From positions 62,001-126,000 of the forward strand of contig QJPP01001730.1 of NCBI GenBank assembly GCA_003996215.1: a stretch of DNA of 64,000 nucleotides. Direction: 5' to 3'. The notes beneath the pieces are model-generated. The model worked only from the letters and a program-made list of their open reading frames with translations, was not told the DNA's origin and ran no database searches. The first letter of the stretch is position 1. Every line of letters begins with the position of its first letter. The position numbers and the translations under genes are program-made. The DNA comes from Jaltomata sinuosa (Eukaryota > Streptophyta > Magnoliopsida > Solanales > Solanaceae). Shown in pieces: positions 22,901-36,085 of this stretch.

Positions 22901-25900
22901 TGGTGACATTCTTTTCAACTTTTTTGTACCTACTAAAATGTAGGATAGGTTAGCTAGCAATCATATTGTCTTAAGCATTTACTATTCACACATTAACGTA
23001 CGTGAGTGGAAGCACATGAGAGGGGAAGAACCTTAGAAGGTGACTTCTCTAAACCATTTTTATATATATATATATCCTTTTGCAAAAGATCTAGGAGGAG
23101 ATTATTTGCAATCATAGGAAAAGCATGCCTCGCACTCGTTAAGTTGAGTTCTCTCTTTATCTGGGGTCACTGAAGAAGGTGAAGCTTTTACGAAAGGATG
23201 CTACACTTATCATTGTGTGCTGTGTTTGCATTGAGCCCAATGCTGGAATACTCCAGGACAAAAAGCATGCTCCAACTTTAGTTCAGGAAGGTTTGTCTTT
23301 GCATCGCAATGTTGTAACTTAGGACTGTTATCTAGGATAACATTGATTACCCTCCAAAGTAGTCACAAATATATCTTGTTTAAAGATTTCATGCATTTAT
23401 GCATTCAGATTTTTGTCAATTAAGGACATCTTATCAATAAAATATTTTTTCTTATTAAAAATTCGCATCTAGATTTTTGTTTTTTTTCCCTTTCTCTTCC
23501 CCGGGAAGAGGGTAAAAGAAGGATATAAAGTTGAATCCGCTCCATATTCGTCGGAAAGATGTTCATTTTCCCTCTTTGATGTTTTACTACATCCTGAAGT
23601 CCCTTTTGACTGGATATTTGCTTTGTAAGTCTCTGACCAGTGATCAGATGCAATTTCTTCTTGTTTGTTCAATAATTTCTAATATCAGATCCTGGACCTT
23701 TTCTTGATAAAATATCTGATCTTGCACATTTATTCTGCAAGGCTGCATTATTTTTTGGAGTGGACAAGCTTCTTTTGGTTTGTCGAAGTTGGCTGGACTA
23801 TGTAACATCTGAAATCAGGATTTGGCCTCCTCAATTGTGCTTAGAAGATTTGGTCCATATCTGGGATTATGGTAGAGAGAATGGTAACAATATCTTTGAT
23901 TTTTAGCAACTGGAAAAATGATATTTGCAGCATATTGCTCGTCATATTACATTTTTAATGTTATTCCATGGGTTATCTCTTATAGATTAACATGGGATAT
24001 CATGCAGCAATTGATTTTATTCCTCAACTGACTGGTTATCTGGCGAGGAACTTTGTAAGTGCTTAAATTGTACTTTGTCCAAGTCCCAAAATTGTTCTGT
24101 CAGTCAATGTTTTCTTGAATTGATTGGTTTGATTTGAATGTATATACGCATAGCATACCTCTATGGGATGGTCAACTAAATCGTATCTGCATATCCTTTT
24201 ATGTTTCTTTGTCTATCCCTGCTCAAGCCGAGGGTCTTTTAGAAACAACCTCTCTACCTCCACGAGGTAGTGGTAAGGTATGCGTACACTCTACCCTTCT
24301 CAGACCCCACTCGTGGGATTCCACTGGGTATGTTGTTGTTGTCTATCCCTGCTCGTCCTTGATTTCTCTCTCTTCCCTCCAATTACTGTCTTTTTTCCAT
24401 TTCCATCATGCAATTCTCTCTTTTCCATGGTAACTTTTGTGAAAAAACAGGTTTATCAAAAAAATTGGCAGCAATTTTGCTGTTTAGTTGCAGTAACTTT
24501 ACATCATTCAGTGATAAGGTCAGTGGTATTCTCGGTTTTTTGACAAGTTCTCTGGAAACACTGCTATCGCATGTGGTCAGAGTTAGCCATTCAGTGTGAA
24601 ATGTGAATTTTGATAACTGTTACAAAAAAAAAAATCAGCGTGGTAACTGGAATAGATTTGTCTTTCTGAGGGGTCTTTGATAATATAAGAGGTTCTATTC
24701 ATCTTGTTGTTTTGAGAATGTTGTAAGCGGGTGAGAGAATGATGTTTTGTTTCTTTCAAAAGAAATATATTCCTCAAAACATTTTTAAAGGAAAGAACCA
24801 TTTTAGAAACATAGAAAAAAAATATGCTCACGTGTTTTGAAGACCATCCTTTTATCCACACCCTTACTCTGCTACCAGTAGCCAATTTACCTTCTCATCC
24901 TGTCCATACCACCTCCCTCTACCCCGTCAAGTACCTTGACCTTTGCACTCACCTTTCACCCTATCTTCCATGGCCTCTCCCGCTACCTCGTAATCCCACT
25001 GTTATCTTGTTAGACTTTGCATTTGTTTTAAAGACCTTTTCATGCCATTAGATCTGCTTCAGCTTTTCAAATTTCTTACTTCACTTTTGTAGTTAATAGT
25101 GTGTTTTTTAGGTCAGTTCTGCTGAAATATCAAAAGTATATCACTTCGAATATAAGCAGGAACATTTCTAGCTACAAAACAAGCCCAGGAGCTGTTGCTG
25201 TGATTTAGCAAAATAAGCCAGAGAAAACATGTTGTCCTTCATATTAGTCTTAATTATTTTGAATTGTTAGTTGGCATGTCACATCAGACGATTCTTTCTA
25301 CTTCCCAACAACTGTTCCAGATGTAATTTTCTTTCTTACTGCAGATATGGATGGCATCCTGTGACTCATTTCACAATGTCCCTTTTGAATTGTTGCTTTC
25401 CTGTGTAAAGCATCCTTGTTTGACAGTAGATAGGTTGGTACTCTCTTTATCTGTTAAAATAAAGGGCTGTCTGATGCAATGTCCCATTTCAACTGCAATC
25501 CTAATTTCATTGCGACTTTTCACAGTGAGAAGCATCTCTGTGATGCTATTCTACTATGGCTTGCAGCTAACACCAATCCATCTGATCTTTTGAGCTCCAC
25601 TGGTGATGCTTGCCTTGAAATTTTAACAGAGGTATAAGATACTGTGGGGATTGAGTTAAATAACATGATATTTCCAATGAATTTTGTCTGTCTTCGTGTG
25701 TGCCAGAAAGAGGCTTGAAAGGGGGGGGGGGTTGACAATTTGTAGTGACCGTATTCTTTCAGACTTGAAGAAAACTGCAACTAGTTTTGCCCGGCTGCAT
25801 GCTAAAGTGACACCACATTAGCAAATCAGGTTTAACAATCCGTGTAAGGAAACCATGTTAGAATAATCTAGCCTACTTAGTGAGATTAGTAATCACCGCT

Positions 25901-28900
25901 GATATGGACTTTTGCAATATTCTTCCAGAAGTAGATATTACTTTTCTTTTTTAACCAAAAAAATAGTGTTTTTTCCTCTTTGTTTTTGTTGTTTTATGAC
26001 ATTTTGTTCGTGTGACTCTTATCTTTGTTGATGACATGCCTATTTAATAGATTTTGAACATCTCACTCAATTTTCTTGTGCGTATGGGGCAGCTCACTTG
26101 TTTGGTTTTCCTTGCATATCTGATTTATGTAATAACATTGCAGGTGCATTGATCTTAGTCCAAATTTTCCTGCTTATAAAGTGTTCCAATTTGATAATTG
26201 ATGGAGATATTATATCTGTAAGGTCTTAATGTGAAATGAAACTCACGAACAGGTGTCTCCCTTTTAGGTGCAAGAAATTTTTGCCGCTACTTCTTGAAAA
26301 ATTTACACATCTAAAAGCTACAAGCTGAAGGCCTATGATTCTTGCCCTGATATCTTTGCTACACAGGCATTTGAATCCTTTCTTGATTATACTGACTTAG
26401 TAATTTATGTGACCGTTGTCTTTGTTAACAGATCCGCACTAGCCTTTTGTCATTGCCATTTGCTGCTGGTATGAGCAGTCATTTGAGTTGTTACTTTCAA
26501 AGCACTAACGCTCAAGTGTTATTTAGGTTTCTTCTGATCATTTCTGTATTTTTGTTTGCATTTTAGGGAAACGAAGATGCCCCTTCTTCTCGAAGTTTGC
26601 AGAAAGAAGTGTGGTTGCTATCTGTAGTTTAGCTACCTCCCGTTCCTTTAGCTTAGCAGACATTCTTGGAGGTGGCGACTGTAATCAGCTCAGGGTCCGC
26701 TTGACTGAATATACTAAGGTTTACATTTTAGCAGCATCCTTTCAGTGTTTGTGGGTTTTGGCGTTCATTTTTCTTTTAGATGCCAGACAAATATAGTCCA
26801 CGTTACTCATGGTTGTCTTATGCATTTTGATTGATTGACTAATCAAAGATTCTAGAAAGCTTTAAAACCTGGGACTAAAGTGGCAAATCTGACAACTTAA
26901 TTATGAAAGTCATTTCACATGAAGTTCTTTTATATTCTTTTTGGAAGTGTTGTGATTATCCAGAGGCAAAAGGAAAACAAAAAGAAAAAACAAGGAGTGT
27001 TATGACTTATTTTAGACCTAGACATCCTTTTCTATTAAGAAGTAGAGTTTTCTGAATTATGATAGCTTAATATCTTTTTCCATTGTGTCTTCACTAAATG
27101 GATGGAACAACGCTAATATTCTGCAGACAATTCAAATGATGCGAACAAATTATTCTGTTTATAGTTTTCACTTCACCCTATCTATTCTTGGAGACTTTCC
27201 AAGAATTGAACTTGCTAGAACTTTGGGCACGATTTCTAAATTCAACTTTCTCCCTTTAATCACTTGTTGGAACTAAAAGATTAGCACATTCAACATCATC
27301 AAAAGTAGGCTTGCTCGCTTGATTATAAAATATCACTTACAGTGTCAGAGTGAAAAAAACATATTTTTTTTCCTTCACTTTTCCTCTTTTACTGGAAATG
27401 AAGTAGTGAAATTTCATACAATTAACACTTAACAACCATTTTCATTGCTTAATTCCTTTTCTGAATCTCCTCTGTAGATATTGGACCTTTCCGGCTGCCC
27501 ACAAATTAGTCTGCCTCTTCTTCTCCTGTACATGCTTCCTTCTTCCAATAAATTGAACAAAATACTGATGAAGAAGCTTAATCAGCTTTCACTCAAACTT
27601 GAGCGCCATATGGATATATCTCGGATTCCATGGGAAATTTTCCCGGTGTTGACTTTTCAAGCAGTGCAAGTGGTGGATGTTTCAAATTGTTCTATGCTAC
27701 ACCTTGAAGCTGCCATTGAGTGCTTTTCCAAGTCATTTCCATCCCTAACAACATTAAAAGCTGCTTATATTTTGAACTTCAGAACAATGAAGCTGTACCA
27801 ATTGTTACAGAGATGCCCACTACTCTCAGACATTGATCTAACAGTGGACAGTACTCCTGTAATACCCGCAAAGGTCTCAGTTATAGCTTCATTCCCTGCT
27901 GTGATGCTGCAGATATCAACATCTTCCAATGTTGAGACATGTCCTGATGTACCAGCGTTTCATTTTTCTAGGCAGCTCTCAAATATTACAAAACTCATAT
28001 TGGAGGGTCGAACAGATATCTATGGTATGATATTTGTCCAGCTAGCTCAAACCCCATCCCACAACCAAAGGAAAAGTCTCTTTCCGGGAAATCATTTTTC
28101 ATTTTCTGGCCCTTAAAACTGATTTTTTTTAAAGAACATTCTTCCCACTGTACTTGATTCTTGGTGAAGTGTATGAGCCTTAGCATTTTCTGGTTATGAA
28201 AAGAATGCTTAGGGACGAAGCCCGAAAATAATACCTGATATCTTAGAAAGGTTTATCCTAAAGGGAAAAGGAGGAAGACCACTGTAAAAAGAACTATTCT
28301 CTTATCTTTGCTTGGTTCCGGCCCGGCAAAATTATGCAATCTATACGGTTGAACAACCAGACTCAAAAGACTAAAAGAAAAGAACAGTATGAAACAGAAA
28401 TACTGCTGCTAGTCTCAAAAGAATTGTTTTATGTTGTGTGGTTCCTTTGCTTTTCCCAAAACTCTAGCTATCCAAATGTTGAGTATTGCTTTTATCTGTT
28501 ATATTGTGTTGTGTAAGTGACACCACTTCCAGTTTCTCATGCATATAGTTTGGGAATCACATCTATATGTTGCCTTAGAATCTTGTCTGTACTTTTCTCG
28601 AGCTTTTAGAAGATCTTTTTTGGAAATTCAGCTTGCTTGTACACTCTTAATGATATGATGCCCTCTGCATTGAGCTAACTTTGCTTCTCTTTGATAATCT
28701 CCAGATTCTGATCTCCAACATATTGCAGAGTGCTGCCCTTCCTTGTGTTGTATTAACCTCAATGCATGTACTTCCATAACGGATTCTGGCATATCCATTT
28801 TAGTATTGAAATGTGTTGAGCTACATTCAATCTTTGCATGTGATACTTCATTTGGGCACAATTGTGTCCTGTCACTTTGCCGCAATATCTCCAGATTTGA

Positions 28901-31900
28901 CGCTGTGGAAATGAAAATGGCAGACCACACCAATTCTTTAGCTTACAAACTTCAAATTCTGCATATAGGAGGTTGCAAAGGTGAGCAATGTTCTGGCTTT
29001 TGTTTTCTGCCTTGCCTCCGCCATGCTAATGTTTGTTAACAGAACAGAAGTTTGTACATTAGAATCTCTTATTTGAAAGTATGGTTAGCAGTAACTGCTT
29101 TGCATCTTCAAATGTGACTGTTGATAATATTTAGTTCAATGTGGATACAAGAACTCCCTTTTTCAAAATAAAACTGCAAGCTTGAATGCTGGAGTCTTTC
29201 TGAAATCACAAAAGTAAGGATTTTAGCGGAGGATGCTGCATTTTTGGTTTTCACCTGAATCTGTTTCCGAAGCAATTTACAACTCAACTAATTTATTGAT
29301 AGTTTAAAGAGTTTTTTCTTTTTGAACGATGACAATTGGAACTTAACTTTTAATCATTGCACCTATAACAAAGAAAATTCTTGCGCAACTGCATTCAAGG
29401 TATTGTTTTTTGACTGTTGGAATCTCATGTAAGGCTCTAAGTGTAAGATGAGGAAGCTGGCAACTATATTTGTGGTACATAATTTTGTTTTGATGAAGTA
29501 TATTTGTGGGACGTGATTATATTTTCTTTTCCAGTTTCAAAGTGGTTTCATTCACTTCAATTTTCAAAAACTCTCCTCATTTGCAGGAATCAATGAGACT
29601 TCGCTTTTGGAGCTTATTTCTCAAACACATAGAATAAGAAGTCTTTGTTTGAGGGAAACACATCTTGTCGACAATTCTCTATATAAATTTTCAGGATCAT
29701 CACTGGAGATGCTTGATGTATCGGATACTAAGGTTTGTAAGTAGTCCTGGAAGAACTTAAAGTCTGCTTTGTCCAAGTTTTTTCTGGAAAATATGTGGAT
29801 TTTTATGTTATCAGTGTGTTCTAGGGAATAAGTTGTTTCAAGTCCATGGAAAATACTTGCTGCATTTTGTGCTTCAGGTTTGTGTTGAAAGAGGTGGAGG
29901 CCTTAGGTAGAACCTCACCACCTGCCATAGTGAAAATAATAATTCTGTGTATCTGGCCTGTATAAAAGACTCTGACATGCGACAACACATGACAGAGCTA
30001 CCAAAGACTCAATAAAAAAAGGCTCCCGTTTTAACTGTCTAAGCTCCTAAAAGGGCAGTTTCCACATAATTCTATACAATTATGTATTTCAGGACATGTA
30101 TACCTTCTGTAAACCCAAGTGAATTTGTTGACAAATAGAAGCTAGAGTCAATCAGTGAACTTATTCTAACTTTTAAAGGTTTCTGTAAATCAGATCCATG
30201 CATTTTGAAGAAAATGTTAAAAATCAGCAGGCACCTATGTGCTTTCTGTTGCTAAACTTTCCACATTTCCATTTAAGCTCCCGAAATTACATGGACAACT
30301 ACCAAAGATGCCAACGCATTTCACTTGTTCTTTTTTTTTGAGACGAAGGCCTTTCACTTGTTTTTACTGACTTGTAGTATCTCAGAATAGTTAGAAGGGA
30401 GCAATTTTTGGGGCTTCAGACTCTATAGATTTGAGGTAGAATGATGCTTATAGACAGATGATTTGTGTCTAGCATGAAATTTGAAAAGTTCCGTCTTAAA
30501 CCCAGAGCTAAGATCAGCAAAGTACTGCATGTCTGTGTTACCAATATATTATGCACTTTGGAATTTCAGGTTTCTTGCCATGCAGTGGGTCATGTTGTCC
30601 GTGGAAATCCTCATCTAAAATGTTTGATTGTCAGAGGCTGCAGGCATCTATTACGAGAGGAAAATGATATTCTAGAGAATTCTCCTATTTTGCCATATAA
30701 CGGTCCTGTATTGTATTATGAGCTTGGAAAGTCCTGCAATTTGGAGGAAATTTCGCTTGGTTGGGGATTCTCGTTCTTTTCATTGGAGGTTCTGCGACCA
30801 GCAATTAAAATGTTGAGGACATTTATTGTTGGTTTAGGTGGATCTTTAGGTGAAGATGGGCTCAAGCTAGTACCCATTTTTTGTCCATGGCTAGAGACCT
30901 TGATTCTTTATTTCCAGGTAATGTGTTTATGCAAAAGTTCTTGGTAGTTTTTCCCCCTAGTTTCATTCAATTAGTTGTGTGTATATTGAATAATGCTCAA
31001 TGAGCTGATGTGTTGAGGGCCTGAACTGGTTTTCAATCATCTAAATTGTAAGGAAATGTGATGACAGAACTAGTATTGTCACAATTGGTGGGATCCTTGC
31101 AACTCATTTCCAGATCTTTTTCGCCTTTTTCTCTTGTCCATTCCAAGCATGGTTCCTCAAGTCTAACCACTTTCATGAAGTCTTTCTCATTGTCTTGAGT
31201 TCTCTATCTGTAGTGTACCACCTTCTAGTTTCGTTACTATAATGCCAATGGACGATGAAGTGTGATGAAAGTTATCTTTACCTTGGGTCGTTATCCTTAA
31301 AAGTTAAAATGAGGGGATAGAACCTGTTTCAAGGTCTAAACTTATTTATGTAGGCTTGGAAACTAAAGTTTCTTCGTTGTCTCTAAATCTGTTCATCTTT
31401 ACTTTAAATTACAAAAGCTTGGAAAGACACCTTTTAATATCATTCGATAAAATTAAGGAATGGAATTTGGTGATTTATCTGGTCTTAAGTTGGATGTTGA
31501 TTTAGCCACTACTTTATCATTTTCTATCTACATAAATGATTATATTTTCAAAAAATATTAATATATAAGTTCAGAAGTTGTGGTCAAATTTACAAAGTTT
31601 TGACATAAAAAAGCAAACTAACAGAGGAATCAGGCAGAGGGAATATAATGCAAGTGTTTCATGACATATACTTGTAATAACAGGACTTATCGGGATAAAG
31701 TAGTGTCCTGTGATTCTTTTCTCCAAATTTATCAATTACAGGGTCTGACATACACATCTACATTTAGAACTGGGTCTAGGTAGTTTTGTGGATAGAGAAT
31801 GTGAATGTCAATTGTTCATTTCATTGAGGATAGAAAAATAGGGGCATCCAGTTGTATAACACAATCTACCATACCTTGTTGCGCCTGGAAATCTGACTTT

Positions 31901-34900
31901 TGTTAGTTTATCTTGTCCGAGTCCTTGATGGTGTGCATTTCAGAATAGTGCTTGAAATCAGTGTTGCCTACTAGTATTGCTTATCTTAACAGGTAGTATC
32001 TGATTCTATTGTAAAAAATATCTTGGGGACCTTGAAAAACTTGCAAGTCTTAGCTCTTTGCTATTGCTTTGGTGAGATTTCCTCATTAAGCTTCCAGTCC
32101 AGTGCACCACGTTTGAGGAAATTGAAACTTGAAAGAGTATCAGCACAGATGACCAATGATGATTTGCTTACCCTTACTCAGAATTGCATGAACTTAAGTG
32201 AGCTTTCGCTGGTGGGGTGCAGACGTCTTAATTCAGGTCTGCACTGCTCTCAAGAACATCTTGTTTGAATTTGTGTGATGTTTGGAAAATCCTCATACAT
32301 CTTGTATGATTTTAAGTTACCTTATCCCTTTTAACCACAATCCCATCTTATCTCACCTCAACTTCACTTTCTTATGTTGGCTAAAAATGTGGTGCATATA
32401 TTCTATTTTACTTCTACTTATCCTATCTATAACCCTCACTCTCTAGAAAATTTCTCCATAGTTTAAGTTTTGGTTAACATCCTCAGTAGTTTCATCAATT
32501 AACACAATATTGTCTGCAAATAGCTTACACCATGGGAACTCATCCCTTTATTGAGGTAAACATGTAACGGCTAAATCACCTATAAAATAGAACAAGTACA
32601 TGCTAAATGCAAATAATTGGTGTAAACCTACCATTATGAGAAACTCCTTTGTTTCTCCTATCACTGCTCTCACACTAGCGGTAAAGAATGGGGAAAAAAG
32701 AGAGACTGAGAATGAATTGCTTGACTATTTCCTCAACCATTTAAATAGTGTTTACAAGTAATCCAAAAAAGGAAGGGAAGTAATTCCTATTCCTAATTAC
32801 TCAATTGTAAGTATTCTAAACTTTTCCCAAATTTACAAGGAATTGACCCTTGTCATATTAAAGATTTCCTGATTTCTTAACACTAGTGATGGCTTCTTCC
32901 GTTCTTCGTACATTTTTTTTGATGAAGTAAAGGATTCCATTTCTGGCATCAAGAGGATGCTATGTAGTTTCAAAAGAGTAGAAGCAAAAGTAACTAAGTA
33001 GCTCCATACAATCTTCAAGCTAAAGTCAGGGAGCTAACAAAGTTTAAAAAGGTATCTGGGGAGTCTATAGGAGACAAATAAACCCAACTATACAGATACA
33101 TAAGACATCTACCTTCTTCATACATATTCTTTATATATCTAATACTGGTCCAGTTCTTCTCCAATATCGACCAAAGGACATTTCTTGACATTTGTTTTAT
33201 AGGCTTTCTCTAGATCAATAAATATAATGAGTAGATCTTCCTTCTCCCTAAAAATTTTCGTCAATTTCTTCGCAAGAATATAATATTTATTATAGATCTA
33301 CCAAGCATAAAACCAAATTGGTTGTTAATCTCTCTTTTAGTGTCCCTATGTTTGCGCTCTATCCCTCTTTCCCGAAGTATCACCGTATGATTCATAAGTT
33401 AAATACCACGATAGTTCGCGAACTTTGAAAATCCACGTTGTTCTTATATATTGGAATCTTTGCCAGATCAATTATGAGATGAAAATCATGGTTTTATGAA
33501 CTTATAATGTTTCTTTGCAGAGTCACAAGATACTATTTCAAATGGTTGGCCAGGGTTGATCTCTCTTCATTTAGAGGTTTGCCGTTGTTATTTTTACTCC
33601 ACTTGTCGTATACCTTCTGTCATGTTTCTTTTTGAAATTTTTAATTCGTCAAGCTGAAGAAAGAATTTATATTTGCCTGTGATATGGGATTCTTAAATGC
33701 TACAGCTGCCCAATGATCTCCCTGGGGAGTAATTGGGAGGAGAAAATACACTGGCATGTTAGGTGTAATTGTGTAGGCCATTAAATATTCTTCACGTACA
33801 GTTGTTGCAACTTAACTCCGTCAACCCCCCCTTCTCCCCTTTCACGCCCAGGGCTGGACATTTGGAGAGTGGACAATTTAATATGGGTCCCAACATCGAA
33901 ATAAGAATTGTGATGAGTCCTGCTCTGATACCATAACCCATATTATGGACCTTGGGCCTAACTTAAGGGGTCATTTGGTACAAGGTATGGGATAAGCGGG
34001 GATAACCCAGGGACTATTTTATCGCACCTTTCATGTGGGATAGTAATCCCACCATTTTAGTACAAAATGGTGGAATGAAATAGTCCCAGTATTAGTTAAT
34101 ACCTCACAAACATGGGATAAAGTTAATCACAAATTTTATCTCGGGATTATTATCTTTATCCCACGTACCAAATGAACCCTTACGAAGCTAGATTAAGAGG
34201 TGAGGATTGCCAAGAGTTATTAAAGAGACCAGCCATCCCTTAAAGGGACGATTGGGACTCTTCACACCCCGGGTGGAAAACAGAGAAAAGGCATAAGCAA
34301 TTTAATTAATGGATGCATACCTCCTGTTAAGTCATTTATCTAGTATCAGCTACTAGAATTTGGAATCAGTTGTATGTGAAGTTGGATGCTTAAAAATAAA
34401 GAGTATCTCATGCAACCCCAAGTTAAACAATGCCCCGAAGAATTAAGATACTCCTAAGTAGTAACTAAATTCCCGATAAGTATAAATTACCTGAGATCAC
34501 GATCTTGTAAAATAGCTGACACACAGAGGCCTAAACCATGTTATGTCCTAAATTGCAGCCTGACAAGTACAGATCCACTGTTTTTCTGAAACTTAGGCTT
34601 CTAAGCCGAAACACACTTTCCTATATCAGTTACAGAGGTTTGACGCGTAAGAAGTGTTTAATTAATGAGTTCGATTTCATGCCACATTTTGTTTTTTCCC
34701 AGAAGCATTTAATTAATGAGTTCAAATTTATATCACGTTTTTTTTCATGTTAGTTATTTTAGAACTCCATCAGGAGATATAGGTAGTTTCATTTTCAGAC
34801 GTCGCATATATAGATGAGATGCCCAATCAAAAAATCCGAACTTTAGTCCTTTCAAGCTTTCTTTATGGCTTGTTCCGACACTAGTATCTTTGGGTTTGAA

Positions 34901-36085
34901 ACTTATTTTGTTTATTTCCTCTAGAAATGTAATTAGTTGTGTCTGTTTACTCACAATTTCTTGTGGTCTAATCTTGTTTAGGACTGTGGTGAAGTAACTG
35001 CCAAGGGTGTCACTTCACTTATGAATTGTCAAGCACTTGAAGATCTTTTGCTACGCCATAATGTAAGTCTGCTGCTACTGAATGTCCTGCACCTCTGTAA
35101 ATCAAATAAAACGCAAATGGAGGAGGATCAATAATACTGAACAATAAATTCCTAAGAGCACATTAAATATGATACAAACTTAATCTGATTCGTCTTTTCA
35201 TTTTTGTTCTATGCATGAGGACTTCTAGGAAGTCTGACTGTCTGAGTGAGTCCAATCACACTATTTGAGGCCGGAAAAACTTGGGGATGTTTTTAGTGTG
35301 GCTGAAATGACACTGTTGCATGATTTTATCATTATGTGAAGTATTTGATGTTCTCTTTGAAGGGGTTTAGAAGACGCTGTTATTCATAAATTAAATGTTG
35401 TTACTGAACTGAAGTTCAACTTTTGAATGATAGGGCCTTGGAATTGACAGAAATTTTATAATCGTTGCCTCTTCAAGGGTAAGCACAGATAATTTGTGTT
35501 TTTCTTTTCAAGACGTGAACCCTGACGTTTCTTAATAATGTATTTTAATGCAATTAGATGCCACTGCTCCGGAAGGTAGCAGTTGATGTTTGCGATGCAA
35601 AGGATGGTGACTTTGATCTTCCAGATGTAAGACCTCTAATGCGCTCTTCTATTGCTCTAGTGTGCAGATTCAGACCTCATGTTTCAATTTTTTTCTTTTT
35701 TAATTTTAATCTCTTTAGCTTTTTGCATAACTATGAGTAAAGTGGTTCAATTGAATCTTCTTTTCCGTGTCAAGAGAAGTGTTTGGCTGTCACCCTATTT
35801 ATTCTATCACCTTATATTCTGGCATTGCCTCCATAGAAGTCTTGTCAAGAAGTCCTTAATAATCTAGACAACCTCTATATTGTCGTCCTGATGAAAGTAT
35901 ATCTGGTTCAGTTTCCTGACAGGAACGTCTTGAGCATATTGAAGATAGCAAGATGCAATTTAAAAAGGCGCACTTTAGGTTCCATGAAATCTGGAACTTG
36001 TACAACTCCAGTGCATGCAGAGACTCTGATACTGACATGGGACAGTAGGAAACTCTCGAAGACTGTCGTCAAGGAAAGATTATAG
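16973..36085 (+). CDS. FBL11: BTB/leucine-rich-repeat protein, FBL11 type (19 exons, about 970 aa)
   Basis: Exons: 16973-17154, 17265-17315, 21087-21207, 23742-23883, 24008-24054, 25345-25433, 25526-25631, 26432-26468, 26567-26718, 27478-28024, 28705-28980, 29587-29732, 30570-30917, 31993-32236, 33521-33576, 34982-35062, 35434-35478, 35558-35626, 35912-36085. Phases agree at every join; total 2,913 nt, close to the Arabidopsis homologue's length. Residues about 35-200 form a BTB/BACK-like region (SSYFHGLLSGSF, SENFLPLYE, FELLLSCVKHP). Residues about 300-900 are leucine-rich repeats of the Cys-containing F-box type (LDLSGCPQI, LHIGGCKG, LSLVGCRRLNS). It ends KTVVKERL. The start is the first ATG giving an acidic N-terminus. 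I see no classical F-box; the name follows homology. By family it should be a substrate receptor of a cullin ubiquitin ligase (inference). Intron 1 seems GC-AG; large introns hold transposons. Confidence 0.88.
17155..17264 (+). other. Probable GC-AG intron 1 of FBL11
   Basis: Exon 1 must end in phase 2 to continue into exon 2 (frame LIQQSSYFHGLL). The only donor that does this and keeps the conserved KAN-R-QR-LI join is AAAG followed by GCAAAT. GT dinucleotides further on (17214, 17217) give the wrong phase. The acceptor is GAAGTGCAG. Confidence 0.7.
18153..20063 (-). pseudogene. RTE LINE reverse transcriptase frame (636 codons open)
   Basis: An uninterrupted frame covers the linker and full RT domain. 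Visible motifs are ATGPDEIPVDFWKSSG, MVFIDLEKAYDKVPRE (first catalytic Asp), NQFGFMPGRSTTEAIH, LHQGSTLSPFLFALVMD, and MLFADDVVLVDE (the catalytic F/YADD box). A C-terminal RWFGHVRRRGTDAPVRRCE segment follows. The frame is intact through the catalytic core, so the copy is fairly young. It shifts frame just after VRRCERLAMD, before the usual C-terminus. Upstream it is separated from the endonuclease by single-base losses near 20060-20090. It likely translated as one polyprotein in the parent element. Confidence 0.82.
20056..20834 (-). pseudogene. RTE LINE endonuclease frame, N-terminally truncated
   Basis: The frame begins inside the apurinic-like endonuclease domain at CVQETKWVG (20800-20834) and continues YSGGVRNRNGVGILAEKEL, IISAYAPQAGLDEEEK, KLFIGGDFNGHIG, and finally a C-terminal histidine motif in LSTQHRLLVMDLEI. 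These are endonuclease motifs of RTE LINEs. The N-terminal catalytic Asn/Glu region before QETKW is missing. The frame ends at 20056 because of a small deletion in a G-run; the RT frame continues in another phase. Confidence 0.8.
20842..20987. mobile_element. 3' half of a Stowaway-like MITE abutting the LINE 5' end
   Basis: The segment reads AGTGAGATGATTTATAACCA, TTTCAAAAGTCTTTC and then CGCCACATAAATTGGGATAG ending GGGGGAG, followed by TA. These are the same words, in the same order, as the right half of the complete MITE at 36707-36945. The left half is not found next to the LINE's other end. Confidence 0.72.
21431..21534. repeat. 54-bp tandem duplication in FBL11 intron 3
   Basis: GGTAATATATTCCAGTCAAT and following bases (21431-21484) recur at 21485-21534 with few differences, the copies ending in CACCAAGGAGGTATT plus GACTG/AACTG. 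Confidence 0.85.
21699..21825 (+). mobile_element. Au-like SINE remnant in FBL11 intron 3
   Basis: AAAGGGGTTGCCCGGTGCACGA opens the segment as 22 bases of an Au-type SINE head, here given in parts: AAAGGGGTTGCC and CGGTGCACGA. Then come AGATCCGTGTAAGCACCGTA and GGTTCCCCTT words. This is the tRNA-derived head and body typical of Au SINEs in flowering plants, though diverged. A GGCTCGAACCTGG run could be a decayed box B. Target duplications were not identified. Confidence 0.5.
24209..24354 (+). mobile_element. Truncated RTE/TS-SINE 3' end with 16-bp target duplication
   Basis: Inserted DNA at 24225-24338 reads ACCTCTCTACCTCCACGAGG, a phrase like GCGTACACTCTACCC, and CAGACCCCACTCGTGGGATT, ending in a (TTG)n tail. 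It is the 3' end shared by RTE LINEs and TS-type SINEs. It is bracketed by identical 16-bp copies of TTGTCTATCCCTGCTC at 24209-24224 and 24339-24354. This lies in FBL11 intron 5, in sense orientation. Confidence 0.85.
32465..33475 (-). mobile_element. Old RTE LINE remnant in FBL11 intron 14, split by about 450 bp
   Basis: Minus-strand pieces match the 17.7-20.8 kb LINE in the same order. At 32470-32690 lies the region around the FADD box (plus strand TGTCTGCAAATAGCTTACAC, CATGGGAACTCATCC). At 33160-33475 lies the FIDLEKAYDKVP and QFGF region (plus strand GGCTTTCTCTAGATCAATAA, ACCAAATTGGTTGTTAATCT). About 450 bp of unrelated DNA sits between (32700-33150). It is far more diverged than the intron-2 copy. 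The orientation is again antisense to FBL11. Confidence 0.68.
33963..34182. mobile_element. PIF/Harbinger-like MITE in FBL11 intron 15
   Basis: The ends are inverted: GGGGTCATTTGGTAC on the left and GTACCAAATGAACCC on the right, one mismatch over 15 bases. Both ends are flanked by TTA (33963-33965 and 34180-34182), the 3-bp target typical of PIF/Harbinger MITEs. The interior, GGATAAAG...TTATCCCA-like, is about 214 bp and non-coding. A hAT origin is less likely given the 3-bp target. Confidence 0.72.

Noticed and set aside
24134..24600. Open frames of 99, 87 and 63 codons in FBL11 intron 5
   Set aside because: They overlap the SINE/RTE stub and intron sequence, with no homology or splice logic.
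35911..36060. FBL11 last exon starting at GAACGTC (after CTGACAG)
   Set aside because: That acceptor keeps phase 0 but gives an unrelated tail ending at TAG near 36048. The acceptor eight codons-worth upstream region (TGGTTCAG, exon from 35912) gives the family-like C-terminus KTVVKERL.
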